Source of the DNA: Myroides odoratus DSM 2801
GTDB lineage: Bacteria > Bacteroidota > Bacteroidia > Flavobacteriales > Flavobacteriaceae
DNA: 64,000 nucleotides
Reading direction: 5' to 3'
Assembly (NCBI RefSeq): GCF_000243275.1
Contig: NZ_CM001437.1
Coordinates: 2,549,812 to 2,613,811, forward strand
A program made the position numbers and the translations under genes. Below the pieces are notes generated by a model that worked only from the letters and a program-made list of their open reading frames with translations, had not been told where the DNA came from and ran no database searches. This document shows, one piece after another, positions 36,878 through 44,491 of this stretch (the first letter of the stretch is position 1; every line of letters starts with the position of its first letter).

Positions 36878-37462
36878 ATGGAAAATATTGTAGCGCAAGA
36901 GCAATACGAGAAAAAAGGTAGAGCATTAAAAGTAATGTTGCTATTTGCTATTGGAAGTATTGCCATGGTGTTTGCAGGTTTGACAAGTGCTTACGTAGTA
37001 AGTAAGTCTAGACCTGACTGGCTTGCAGATTTTGTATTGCCAATGGATTTTACAATTAGTACCGTTGCGATTGTAATTAGCAGCGTGACGATGCATCTTG
37101 CTTTGAAGGCAACGAAAGAGGGAAATGTTAAAAGTGGTACGATTTATTTAATTTCTACTTTGATATTAGGTCTCTTATTCGTTTTTTTGCAATTCAAAGG
37201 TTTTGGACAGGTAATTAGCGAAGGCTACTTCTTTACAGGAAGCGAAAGTACAATTACAACTTCATTTTTATATGTCATTGTAATTGTGCATATTGCACAC
37301 TTGTTTGGAGGGATGATTTCTTTACTCGTGGTAATTTATAATCATTTTAAACAAAAGTATAATGCTGAGCAATACGTTGGAATACAGCTATGTGCATGGT
37401 TCTGGCATTTCTTAGATATACTTTGGGTCTATTTGTTTTTGTTTTTTACATTCTTTAAATAG
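36878..37462 (+). CDS. Cytochrome c oxidase subunit III (first copy)
   Basis: 194 aa, five transmembrane helices; subunit III (CtaE/CoxC-like) of heme-copper oxidases. The conserved acidic and histidine residues occur in the C-terminal helix pair (HIAHLFGGMISL; QLCAWFWHFLDILWVYLF). The length is typical of the short form without the N-terminal helix pair. It lies between ctaB and a second, longer subunit III gene; both copies probably belong to the same oxidase or to a duplicated subunit. Confidence 0.93.
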   Translation: MENIVAQEQYEKKGRALKVMLLFAIGSIAMVFAGLTSAYVVSKSRPDWLADFVLPMDFTISTVAIVISSVTMHLALKATKEGNVKSGTIYLISTLILGLLFVFLQFKGFGQVISEGYFFTGSESTITTSFLYVIVIVHIAHLFGGMISLLVVIYNHFKQKYNAEQYVGIQLCAWFWHFLDILWVYLFLFFTFFK

Positions 37463-37473
37463 AAAATTTAAAT

Positions 37474-37481
37474 TAAATTTG
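37474..37481 (+). promoter_or_regulatory. -7 promoter element before the second subunit III gene
   Basis: Perfect TAAATTTG in the 44-nt gap after the first subunit III gene, 26 nt before ATG 37507; an internal promoter is possible. Confidence 0.4.
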
Positions 37482-37506
37482 GGAACTTTATAACTAATAA
37501 CTTTTT

Positions 37507-38481
37507 ATGGGAGCGACAGTTACTACAGAAGCTACTGAAGTAAGAGGCGATGCAAGAGGGCCTCTAAATGTAAGCTACGGTAAAATGATGATGTGGTACT
37601 TCATATTATCAGATTCATTAACATTTTGTGGATTCCTTGTAGGATACGGTTTTACAAGATACAAGTTCATGGATACTTGGCCGATTGCAGACGAGGTGTT
37701 TAACCACTTTCCTTTCTTACATGGTGTAGATGCACCAATGTACTATGTGGCCTTAATGACCTTCATTCTTATTTTCTCATCTGTAACGATGGTATTAGCA
37801 GTTGATGCTGGTCACCAAATGAAGAGAAAAAAGGTGGCAACTTATATGTTTTTAACTATCCTAGGTGGTTTAGTGTTCGTTGGATCACAAGCTTGGGAAT
37901 GGAAAAACTTCATCAATGGTTCTTATGGAGCTGTAGAAACTAGAGGAGGATCAATCTTACAATTCGTAGGAGAAGATGGAAAACAAATTGCATTAGCTGA
38001 TTTTGCAGTTGTAGATCCGAATCGTGGGGAAGCTACATTAACAAGAGCTAAAGCAACTTGGTTCGTAAATGGACCTAGTCAATCAACGTATTCTTTAGCT
38101 GAAGTTCAAGCTGGTTTTGATGCGAATCCTGCAATCAGAATTCGTACACAAAATACAACAGATGCAAAACACAAAGAAATCCTTTCGAGAGAGGCTTCTG
38201 TGGAGCGTTTGAAAGATGCAGTATTAGTTGTTGAAGGAGCTAACTTGATCCGCAACGAATACGGACACAAAACGTTCGCTGATTTCTTCTTCTTTATTAC
38301 TGGATTCCACGGATTCCACGTTTGTACAGGTATCTTAATTAACATTATCATTTTCTTTAATGTGTTATTAGGTACGTATGACAGAAGAGGTTCATACGAA
38401 ATGGTTGAAAAAGGAGGATTATATTGGCACTTCGTAGATTTAGTATGGGTGTTTGTATTTACATTCTTCTATTTAGTTTAA
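37507..38481 (+). CDS. Cytochrome c oxidase subunit III (second copy, with long internal insertion)
   Basis: 324 aa. Shares the subunit III fold with the preceding gene, starting with MMMWYFILSDSLTFCGFLVGYG and ending in FITGFHGFHVCTGILINI and YWHFVDLVWVFVFTFFYL. Between these parts, residues ~133-255 form a soluble insertion with no membrane segment (GSILQFVGEDGKQIALADF to LVVEGANLIRNEYGH) that the first copy lacks. In the oxidase of related Flavobacteriia such loops sit in the periplasm and contact neighbouring subunits; a role in docking ACIII is plausible but not proven. Subunit IV follows after 21 nt. Confidence 0.93.
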   Translation: MGATVTTEATEVRGDARGPLNVSYGKMMMWYFILSDSLTFCGFLVGYGFTRYKFMDTWPIADEVFNHFPFLHGVDAPMYYVALMTFILIFSSVTMVLAVDAGHQMKRKKVATYMFLTILGGLVFVGSQAWEWKNFINGSYGAVETRGGSILQFVGEDGKQIALADFAVVDPNRGEATLTRAKATWFVNGPSQSTYSLAEVQAGFDANPAIRIRTQNTTDAKHKEILSREASVERLKDAVLVVEGANLIRNEYGHKTFADFFFFITGFHGFHVCTGILINIIIFFNVLLGTYDRRGSYEMVEKGGLYWHFVDLVWVFVFTFFYLV

Positions 38482-38502
38482 TGTTATAAAAGATTATTTG
38501 AT

Positions 38503-38862
38503 ATGGCAGCAGATGCAACAGCACACCACTCAAACGCAAAGAAAATCTGGAAAGTATTCTTTATCTTATCAGCAATCACAATTGTAGAGGTTGTATTAGG
38601 TATTTTTAAACCAGAAAGCATACATCACGTACATTTCTTTGGATTAAGTTTGTTAAATTATATCTTCATTGTTTTAACAATTTGGAAAGCGTACTACATC
38701 ATGTGGTCGTTCATGCACTTAGAACAAGAGAAAACAGCATTTAGATGGACGGTAGCGGGAGTTTTAGCTTTCCTATGTGTTTATTTAATCACTTTGGTTT
38801 TAATTGAAGGAAACTACGTATATGAAGTATTCCACAATGCACAATATAAGTGGATATTTTAA
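38503..38862 (+). CDS. Cytochrome c oxidase subunit IV-like membrane protein
   Basis: 119 aa with three helices (IWKVFFILSAITIVEVVLG; LLNYIFIVLTIWKAYYIMWSFM; FRWTVAGVLAFLCVYLITLVLI). Matches the prokaryotic COX IV family found after subunit III, a small structural subunit with no cofactor. Closes the structural part of the second oxidase cluster and is followed by a strong terminator. Confidence 0.92.
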   Translation: MAADATAHHSNAKKIWKVFFILSAITIVEVVLGIFKPESIHHVHFFGLSLLNYIFIVLTIWKAYYIMWSFMHLEQEKTAFRWTVAGVLAFLCVYLITLVLIEGNYVYEVFHNAQYKWIF

Positions 38863-38880
38863 TAAGTTATTATAATTTAA

Positions 38881-38910
38881 AAGGCGGTTTATTAACCGCC
38901 TTTTTTTATT
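38881..38910 (+). terminator. Terminator after oxidase subunit IV
   Basis: 9-bp stem AAGGCGGTT / AACCGCCTT with loop TATT and a T-tract that runs into the next promoter. Confidence 0.9.
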
Positions 38911-38914
38911 TTTG
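38907..38914 (+). promoter_or_regulatory. -7 promoter element for the SCO-like cluster
   Basis: Perfect TATTTTTG overlapping the U-tract of the preceding terminator. Transcription near 38919 excludes the TTG at 38912 as a start. Confidence 0.55.
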
Positions 38915-38938
38915 TCTAGCTATTTAATTTATTGTAAA

Positions 38939-39598
38939 GTGAAAAAATATATCATACTCGTATTGCTTTTTGTAATGCCTATTTGTGCTTATCTTTTTTT
39001 CGCTACTGGGGTGAATCAATTTCAACGTTTACCCATCATTAGTGAAAATGTGAATGAACTACCGCTAGGTGAGTCTTCATTAAACAAACAACCTGTTTTG
39101 CAAGGCCGCATTACCGTATTGGGATTTCCTGGAGGACATCTGTACAGAGACCGTGGAGATGCCTTTAACCTCAATCAAAAAATCTACAACCGCTATAAAG
39201 ACTTTGACGATTTTCAATTGGTGATGGTCCTACCGAAAGGATCGGAAGCAGAAGCACAAAAAGTAGTGGATGATTTAAGTCCAATTTCGGATATGTCAAA
39301 CTGGAACTACTTATTCTTAGAACCAGAAGAAATTCAAACGTTTTATAAAAGCTTAGGTCTAGTTGGTAAATTAGATGATGATTTAGCAAGTATCAATGTG
39401 TATATCGTTGATAAAGATCGTAACCTTAGAGGAAGAAAAGGTAAAAACAAAGCAGGAGAGCTTGAATATAAAGAAGGATATTCTACCATTTCAGCAGCGG
39501 AATTACACAATGATATGATGGATGATGTAAAAGTTGTATTGGCTGAATATCGATTAGCATTAAAAAAGTATAAACGCATTAATAGTAATCAAGAGTAG
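38939..39598 (+). CDS. Membrane-anchored protein with a cysteine-free thioredoxin/SCO-like fold
   Basis: 219 aa from GTG 38939. An N-terminal helix (KKYIILVLLFVMPICAYLFFATG) anchors a soluble domain exposed outside. The order ITVLGFPGG, KDFDDFQLVMVLPKG and INVYIVDKDRNLRGR resembles SCO/thioredoxin-like folds, and SCO itself is the next gene, but the CxxxC and His copper ligands of SCO are absent. It may be a degenerate partner of SCO or a copper-independent chaperone for the oxidase; this is inferred only from context. The longer frame from TTG 38912 would overlap the promoter, whereas GTG 38939 begins the anchor cleanly. Confidence 0.7.
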   Translation: MKKYIILVLLFVMPICAYLFFATGVNQFQRLPIISENVNELPLGESSLNKQPVLQGRITVLGFPGGHLYRDRGDAFNLNQKIYNRYKDFDDFQLVMVLPKGSEAEAQKVVDDLSPISDMSNWNYLFLEPEEIQTFYKSLGLVGKLDDDLASINVYIVDKDRNLRGRKGKNKAGELEYKEGYSTISAAELHNDMMDDVKVVLAEYRLALKKYKRINSNQE

Positions 39599-39600
39599 AT

Positions 39601-40224
39601 ATGAAAGATAAATCATATATCTGGATTTCTTTAGTTGTATTGGTATTCGGAATTTGGGCGGTGCCAAAGATTATTAAGAAATTCGAAAAGTCAGATTTAA
39701 TTGTTATTGGACAAGCGCCAAGTTTTGAACTAGTTGATCAAAACAATAAGACCATCAATAATGCTAGTTATAAAGGGAAAGTGTATGTAGTCGAATTTTT
39801 CTTTGCGAATTGCCCGACAATCTGCCCGATTATGAATCAAAATATGTTGAAGTTACAAGATACCTTCCGTCCACATATGGATTTCGGTATTGCTTCAATC
39901 ACAATTGATCCTAAAAATGATACCGTTGAAGCGTTGAAAGCACATGGGGAGGAATTAGGTATTACAATTCCCCATTGGCACATGTTGACTGGAGATGCAA
40001 AATACATCTATGATTTAGCTGCTAAGTTCAATTTATATACAGGAGTTAATCCAGAGGCACCTGGAGGATTTGAACATTCAGGGTTATTTGCTTTAATTGA
40101 TAAAGAAGGGAATATCAGATGTAGAATCGATGAGCATGGGAATCCTGTGTTATATTATGATGGTACATCAGATGAAGGTGTTCAATGGATCAAAGAAGAT
40201 ATTAAATTATTGTTAGCTGAATAA
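39601..40224 (+). CDS. SCO1/SenC family copper chaperone
   Basis: 207 aa, one N-terminal membrane anchor (ISLVVLVFGIWAVPKII) and a thioredoxin-fold domain outside. The copper-binding set is complete: NCPTICP (CxxxC, residue ~78) and the distal histidine in GFEHSGLFALID. SCO proteins deliver copper to the CuA site of subunit II, consistent with the adjoining oxidase genes. It starts 2 nt after the preceding gene and 3 nt before the DUF420 gene. Confidence 0.96.
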   Translation: MKDKSYIWISLVVLVFGIWAVPKIIKKFEKSDLIVIGQAPSFELVDQNNKTINNASYKGKVYVVEFFFANCPTICPIMNQNMLKLQDTFRPHMDFGIASITIDPKNDTVEALKAHGEELGITIPHWHMLTGDAKYIYDLAAKFNLYTGVNPEAPGGFEHSGLFALIDKEGNIRCRIDEHGNPVLYYDGTSDEGVQWIKEDIKLLLAE

Positions 40225-40227
40225 GAC

Positions 40228-40773
40228 ATGGAAAATTATAAAGAATTAGAACAAAAATATACCAAGTGGATTTGGATTTTGTCCATCACTATTCCTGTGG
40301 TTGTAGCGATTCTATTTGGCGTAAACTTGCAGAAGTTAGGGTATGATGTTCAACCCTTAAGTTTTTTACCCCCAATTTACGCTACTATTAATGGAATTAC
40401 AGCTGTATTGCTAGTTTGGGCAGTAGCTGCTATTAAAAAAGGAAATAAAGCCTTACACGAGCGTTTAATTAAATTGTGTATCGCTTGTTCGGTTGCTTTC
40501 TTAGCGATGTATGTTGCTTACCATATGACTTCAATCGAAACGAAATATGGAGGAGAAGGATTTATCCGTTATGCGTATTTCTTTATTTTGATCACGCATA
40601 TCTTATTGTCTATTATCATTATTCCTTTCGTATTAATCACATTTGTACGTGGTATTTCAGGTTCATACCAACGCCATAAAAAATTGGCGCGTATTACTTA
40701 TCCGATGTGGTTGTATGTTGCAGTAACCGGGGTAATCGTATATTTAATGATTTCTCCTTATTACGTAAATTAG
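40228..40773 (+). CDS. DUF420 (CtaM-like) membrane protein
   Basis: 181 aa, four or five helices. DUF420 includes CtaM, which is needed for heme-copper oxidase maturation in Firmicutes. Conserved histidines fall in or near helices (LHERLIKLC, AYHMTSIETKYGG, THILLSIIIIPF), as in the family. Placed directly after SCO, it most likely assists assembly of the aa3 oxidase encoded in the two clusters; the exact step is not known. Confidence 0.9.
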   Translation: MENYKELEQKYTKWIWILSITIPVVVAILFGVNLQKLGYDVQPLSFLPPIYATINGITAVLLVWAVAAIKKGNKALHERLIKLCIACSVAFLAMYVAYHMTSIETKYGGEGFIRYAYFFILITHILLSIIIIPFVLITFVRGISGSYQRHKKLARITYPMWLYVAVTGVIVYLMISPYYVN

Positions 40774-40779
40774 ACTCGT

Positions 40780-41001
40780 ATGAAAAAGTTTTATTTTTTA
40801 GTTGCGTTTTTTATCTTAGCGTCTGCACAAACGGCAGTTGCTCAGTGCGCCATGTGTAGAGCTGTATTGGAAACGGAAGATGGAGGAGTGAAAGCAGAAG
40901 CCGTAAACAATGGTATTGTTTACTTGATGATATTCCCTTATTTACTCGTTGGATTTGCCTTGTATTTTAGTTACAAAGTATATAAAAAGAAAAAGAGTTA
41001 A
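40780..41001 (+). CDS. Small exported membrane protein with CxxC
   Basis: 73 aa. A signal peptide (MKKFYFLVAFFILASAQTAVAQ) is followed by CAMC just after the cleavage site and, further on, one helix (VYLMIFPYLLVGFALYFSYKVY) with a lysine-rich end. Function is not known. Its place, 6 nt after the DUF420 gene at the end of the oxidase assembly cluster, suggests a thiol or metal step in oxidase maturation, but that is inference from position. A terminator follows. Confidence 0.75.
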   Translation: MKKFYFLVAFFILASAQTAVAQCAMCRAVLETEDGGVKAEAVNNGIVYLMIFPYLLVGFALYFSYKVYKKKKS

Positions 41002-41017
41002 AGGAGCATAAAAGAAC

Positions 41018-41045
41018 AAACCGCCTAAGCAGGCGGTTTTTTTAT
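41018..41045 (+). terminator. Terminator after the oxidase assembly genes
   Basis: 9-bp stem AAACCGCCT / AGGCGGTTT with loop AAGC and a T-tail. Confidence 0.9.
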
Positions 41046-41105
41046 TACCTTTAATGTAACAATCGTTTCTACTTCACGTCTTATAGTTTAGATAATTAAT
41101 TTGCA

Positions 41106-42539
41106 ATGAATTTGAGTAAATTTTACATTTTAGTCCTGTTTTCTTTTCTTGCTTTGCCTGTCTTAGCACAAGAGAAGCACTGGACGCTAGACGAATGTAT
41201 TGATTATGCAATCGAACACAATATCAGCGTCAAGCAAATCGAAATAGGCGAACAGCGCAATATCGTTACTGTGGATATGGCGCGATACGACTTTTTACCT
41301 GTCTTGAGTGGATCGGCTAATCATTCTTGGACGATGGTAGACCAACCAGATGTTCAAACGGGGACGATTGGACAACGTACCTTACAGGAATCTACAGTTG
41401 GATTGAGTGTAGGGATTGATATTTTTGATGGTCTACAAAAGCAAAAGCGATTAGCAAAAGCGCGTTTAGAGCATGTAGCTTCAGTCTATCAAGTCCAAAA
41501 GATCAAAGAAGATATCGCCTTAGCAGTGATTAATTCGTACTTGCAAATTATTTTCAACAAAGAATTGGTGCATACGAACAAAGTTCAATTAGACTACGAT
41601 GAAAACGAAGTAAGTAGAGTGCAGGTCTTGGTGAATGCAGGGGCGGTGCCAGCAGGAGATTTACTGGATGTAAAGGCAACAGTAGCTTCTTCTACGCAGC
41701 GTTTGATCAGCTCTGAAAATGAATTGATTATCGCAAAATTGAATCTAGCTCAATTACTTCAAATTCGAGATTATGAACACTTTGATGTTCAAGATACAGA
41801 CTATAAAATAACGGAATCGGAATTGATGTTATATACTCCCGAAGAAATTACCAGTCGCGCTTTTGAATCTTTGACGAATATTAAAACGGCAGAACTCAAC
41901 GTGCAATTGGCAGAAAAGGAAGTACAAATAAGCAAAGGAGCTTATTATCCTAAACTGACGGGATTCTATAATTTTGGTTCTAATGTGCGTTATCAAGATC
42001 GAATTGTCGGAAGTAGTCCGACGGAAGGTTTGGATCAAATTGGGTTTGTAGAAGGTTCAGGACAACGCGTGATGCGCCAAGGAATGATGAATGTGTATGG
42101 TGGTCCAGAGTCTTTCTTTAGACAGATTGACAACAACAAAAGTTCAACCTTTGGCTTGAGTTTGACCGTGCCTATCTTCAACGGATTAAAAGCAAGAAAA
42201 ACAGTAAAACTCAATCAATTGGCTTTGGAACAAATGCAATATGAGAAAGAAGCTGAGGAATTGAAATTAGAACAATTGGTTTTCAAAGCTTACACGGATA
42301 CCAAGAGTAGTTTTCAAACGTATGAAGCTAGTGTTGTAACATTGGAATCTCGAGAAAAATCGTTGGAGTATGCAAGAGAACGCTATGCGGTTGGGCTGAT
42401 TAATATCTTTGAACTCAATCAAAATCAAAACTTACACGTAACGGCTCAATCAAATCTTCTCAAAGCTAAATACGATTACATTTTTAAGAATAAAATATTA
42501 GAATACTACTTCGGATTACCGCTGTTTAAAAGAAATTAA
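41106..42539 (+). CDS. TolC family outer membrane efflux protein
   Basis: 477 aa. Signal peptide (MNLSKFYILVLFSFLALPVLAQ) then the two OEP repeats with long coiled-coil helices (WTLDECIDYAIEHNISVKQ; GLSLTVPIFNGLKARKTVKL; SLEYARERYAVGLINIFEL). It forms the trimeric outer-membrane channel of a tripartite export system. The next gene, 3 nt away, is the membrane-fusion adaptor, but no inner-membrane transporter is adjacent. A one-mismatch -7 element (TTAATTTG, 41096-41103) lies too near the start to be sure of. Confidence 0.95.
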   Translation: MNLSKFYILVLFSFLALPVLAQEKHWTLDECIDYAIEHNISVKQIEIGEQRNIVTVDMARYDFLPVLSGSANHSWTMVDQPDVQTGTIGQRTLQESTVGLSVGIDIFDGLQKQKRLAKARLEHVASVYQVQKIKEDIALAVINSYLQIIFNKELVHTNKVQLDYDENEVSRVQVLVNAGAVPAGDLLDVKATVASSTQRLISSENELIIAKLNLAQLLQIRDYEHFDVQDTDYKITESELMLYTPEEITSRAFESLTNIKTAELNVQLAEKEVQISKGAYYPKLTGFYNFGSNVRYQDRIVGSSPTEGLDQIGFVEGSGQRVMRQGMMNVYGGPESFFRQIDNNKSSTFGLSLTVPIFNGLKARKTVKLNQLALEQMQYEKEAEELKLEQLVFKAYTDTKSSFQTYEASVVTLESREKSLEYARERYAVGLINIFELNQNQNLHVTAQSNLLKAKYDYIFKNKILEYYFGLPLFKRN

Positions 42540-42542
42540 GGG

Positions 42543-43793
42543 ATGAAAAAGAAATATATATTTATTGTTTTAGCACTCGTTGTTGGTCTCTTTGTTGGGA
42601 TACAGTTTTTTACGACGAAGGATGTATCTACTTTGGTAGAGTTAGCTGCTGTTGATGAAATCAATTTAGTAGAAACGGTTTCTGGTACAGGGAAAATTCA
42701 ACCTGAAATTGAGATTAAAATAACACCAGAAGTATCTGGAGAAATCATAAATTTGCCAGTCAAAGAAGGACAGGTAGTCAATAAAGGCGATTTACTAGTT
42801 GTAATCAATCCAAACTTGTATGAATCTAATCTAGATCGTATGGTGGCGATGTTGTCAACAAGTAAAGCGGGATTGGAACAAGCAGAAGCACAGTTGAAAG
42901 AAACGAAAGCTTCCTTTGCACGAAACAAAACCTTATTTGAGAAAGGTGTTATTTCGGGTTCAGAATGGGATCAGGTGGTGCGTTCGTATGAAGTAGCGAA
43001 AGCCAATAAAAATTCGGCCTTTTACAATGTAGAAAGTTCGAGAGCAGCAGTTGAAGAAGCGAAAGTGAATTTGTTGAAAACAACAATTTACGCACCTAGT
43101 GCAGGAACAATTTCGCGTGTAGATGTTGAATTGGGGGAGCGCGTACTTGGAACGCAACAAATGGCGGGTACAGAACTATTGCGCGTAGCGAATTTGAATA
43201 GCATGGAAGTTGAAGTAAACATCAACGAAAATGACATTGTCAAAGTGAAAGTTGGGGATGAAACAAAAATCAATGTGGATGCCTTTTTGAAAAAGGAGTT
43301 TAAGGGAATTGTAACGAGTATTTCCAATTCAGCTTCCAATCAAACCTTATCTGCGGATCAGGTAACAACGTTCAAGGTAAAGATTAAAATTCTACGTGAA
43401 TCCTATGAGGATTTACTCGACGGAAAGTTAGAAGATTATTCTCCTTTCAGACCAGGGATGACGGCAGCTGTAGATATTATTACTCACGTTAAAAATAAAG
43501 TGCTTGCTGTGCCAATTAGCGCAGTTGTTATGCGTAGTCCTACTGATACATTGAGTAATCAAGAAGAGAATAAAGCAGCACAAACAAGCGAAGCGCTCAA
43601 AGAAGCTGTATTTGTAGATGCCAATGGTGTAGCCCAATTGCGCTTTGTAAAAACAGGGATTCAAGACGATAAAAATATTGAAATTGTTCAAGGGTTGAAG
43701 CAAGGGGATGTCATCATTACAGGACCTTACTCAACAGTTAGTAAAACCTTGAAACACAACGATAAGATAAAGAAAGAAGAAACGAAAGAATGA
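42543..43793 (+). CDS. Periplasmic adaptor (membrane fusion) protein, HlyD/MacA-like
   Basis: 416 aa. An N-terminal helix (YIFIVLALVVGLFVGIQFF) anchors an MFP with the lipoyl half-motifs (GKIQPEIEIKITPEVSGEI; TTIYAPSAGTISRVDVELGERV), a coiled-coil hairpin (residues ~105-185), a beta-barrel and a membrane-proximal domain. MacA-type adaptors usually pair with a MacB ABC permease, but that gene is not next to it; tsaB follows with a 4-nt overlap (ATGA), so the adaptor is translationally coupled to an unrelated gene. The transporter partner must be elsewhere. Confidence 0.94.
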   Translation: MKKKYIFIVLALVVGLFVGIQFFTTKDVSTLVELAAVDEINLVETVSGTGKIQPEIEIKITPEVSGEIINLPVKEGQVVNKGDLLVVINPNLYESNLDRMVAMLSTSKAGLEQAEAQLKETKASFARNKTLFEKGVISGSEWDQVVRSYEVAKANKNSAFYNVESSRAAVEEAKVNLLKTTIYAPSAGTISRVDVELGERVLGTQQMAGTELLRVANLNSMEVEVNINENDIVKVKVGDETKINVDAFLKKEFKGIVTSISNSASNQTLSADQVTTFKVKIKILRESYEDLLDGKLEDYSPFRPGMTAAVDIITHVKNKVLAVPISAVVMRSPTDTLSNQEENKAAQTSEALKEAVFVDANGVAQLRFVKTGIQDDKNIEIVQGLKQGDVIITGPYSTVSKTLKHNDKIKKEETKE

Positions 43794-44467
43794 TTGTACT
43801 ATTGAATATAGAGACCGCAACTAAAAACTGTTCTGTCTCTTTGTCTGTAGATGGAGCACTTGTAGGAGTGAAAGAAATAGCAGAAGAAAATTTTTCTCAT
43901 GCAGAAAAACTGCATGTGTTTATAGAAGAGCTGCTCAAAGAAAACGGGTTAACAATGCAAAATCTATCGGCTATTGCCGTTAGTCAAGGACCTGGATCTT
44001 ATACTGGATTGCGCATTGGTGTGTCATCCGTTAAAGGTTTGTGCTATGGACTAAATATCCCGATGATTGCGCTAGATACGTTGCAGATTTTAGCCAAGCA
44101 ATTGCAAGTGAATAGCGGGTGGATTATCCCGATGATTGATGCAAGGCGAATGGAGGTGTTTTGCGCCACTTTTTCTCATGAAGGGGTATTGGTTAAGGCT
44201 ATTGAGGCAAAAGTGATTGACGAGACTTCTTTTAGTGAATTAGAGGGGGATGTACCCGTTTACTTCATTGGGGATGGAGCAATGAAATGTGCTACCGTCC
44301 TAACAGCACCTAATTTTAAATTTATTGATGCTATTGTCTACCCTTCTGCCAAAGAAATGGTTGCGTTGAGTTATGAAAAATATACCGCAAAAGACTTTGT
44401 AGATGTGGCTTATTTTGAACCCTACTACTTGAAGGATTTTGTAATGCCTGTAAAACAAAAGAAATAA
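43790..44467 (+). CDS. tsaB: tRNA threonylcarbamoyladenosine biosynthesis protein TsaB
   Basis: 225 aa. TsaB is the inactive ASKHA-fold partner that holds TsaD and TsaE together to form t6A37 in ANN-decoding tRNAs. Family signatures NIETATKNCSVSL, FSHAEKLHVFIEELL and SQGPGSYTGLRIGVSSVKG are present, and the normal TsaD metal ligands are lacking, as expected. The start overlaps the adaptor gene by 4 nt. It is convergent with mscS; an inverted repeat covers both stop codons. Confidence 0.96.
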   Translation: MIVLLNIETATKNCSVSLSVDGALVGVKEIAEENFSHAEKLHVFIEELLKENGLTMQNLSAIAVSQGPGSYTGLRIGVSSVKGLCYGLNIPMIALDTLQILAKQLQVNSGWIIPMIDARRMEVFCATFSHEGVLVKAIEAKVIDETSFSELEGDVPVYFIGDGAMKCATVLTAPNFKFIDAIVYPSAKEMVALSYEKYTAKDFVDVAYFEPYYLKDFVMPVKQKK

Positions 44468-44491
44468 GTGATTATAAAGCATCACTTATTT
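44462..44491. other. Inverted repeat over the convergent tsaB/mscS ends
   Basis: Perfect 11-bp AT-rich arms (AAATAAGTGAT at 44462-44472 and ATCACTTATTT at 44481-44491) around an 8-nt loop. It contains the stop codons of both genes. There is no long T-tract, so it may be an mRNA 3'-end stabiliser or weak bidirectional terminator. Confidence 0.5.
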
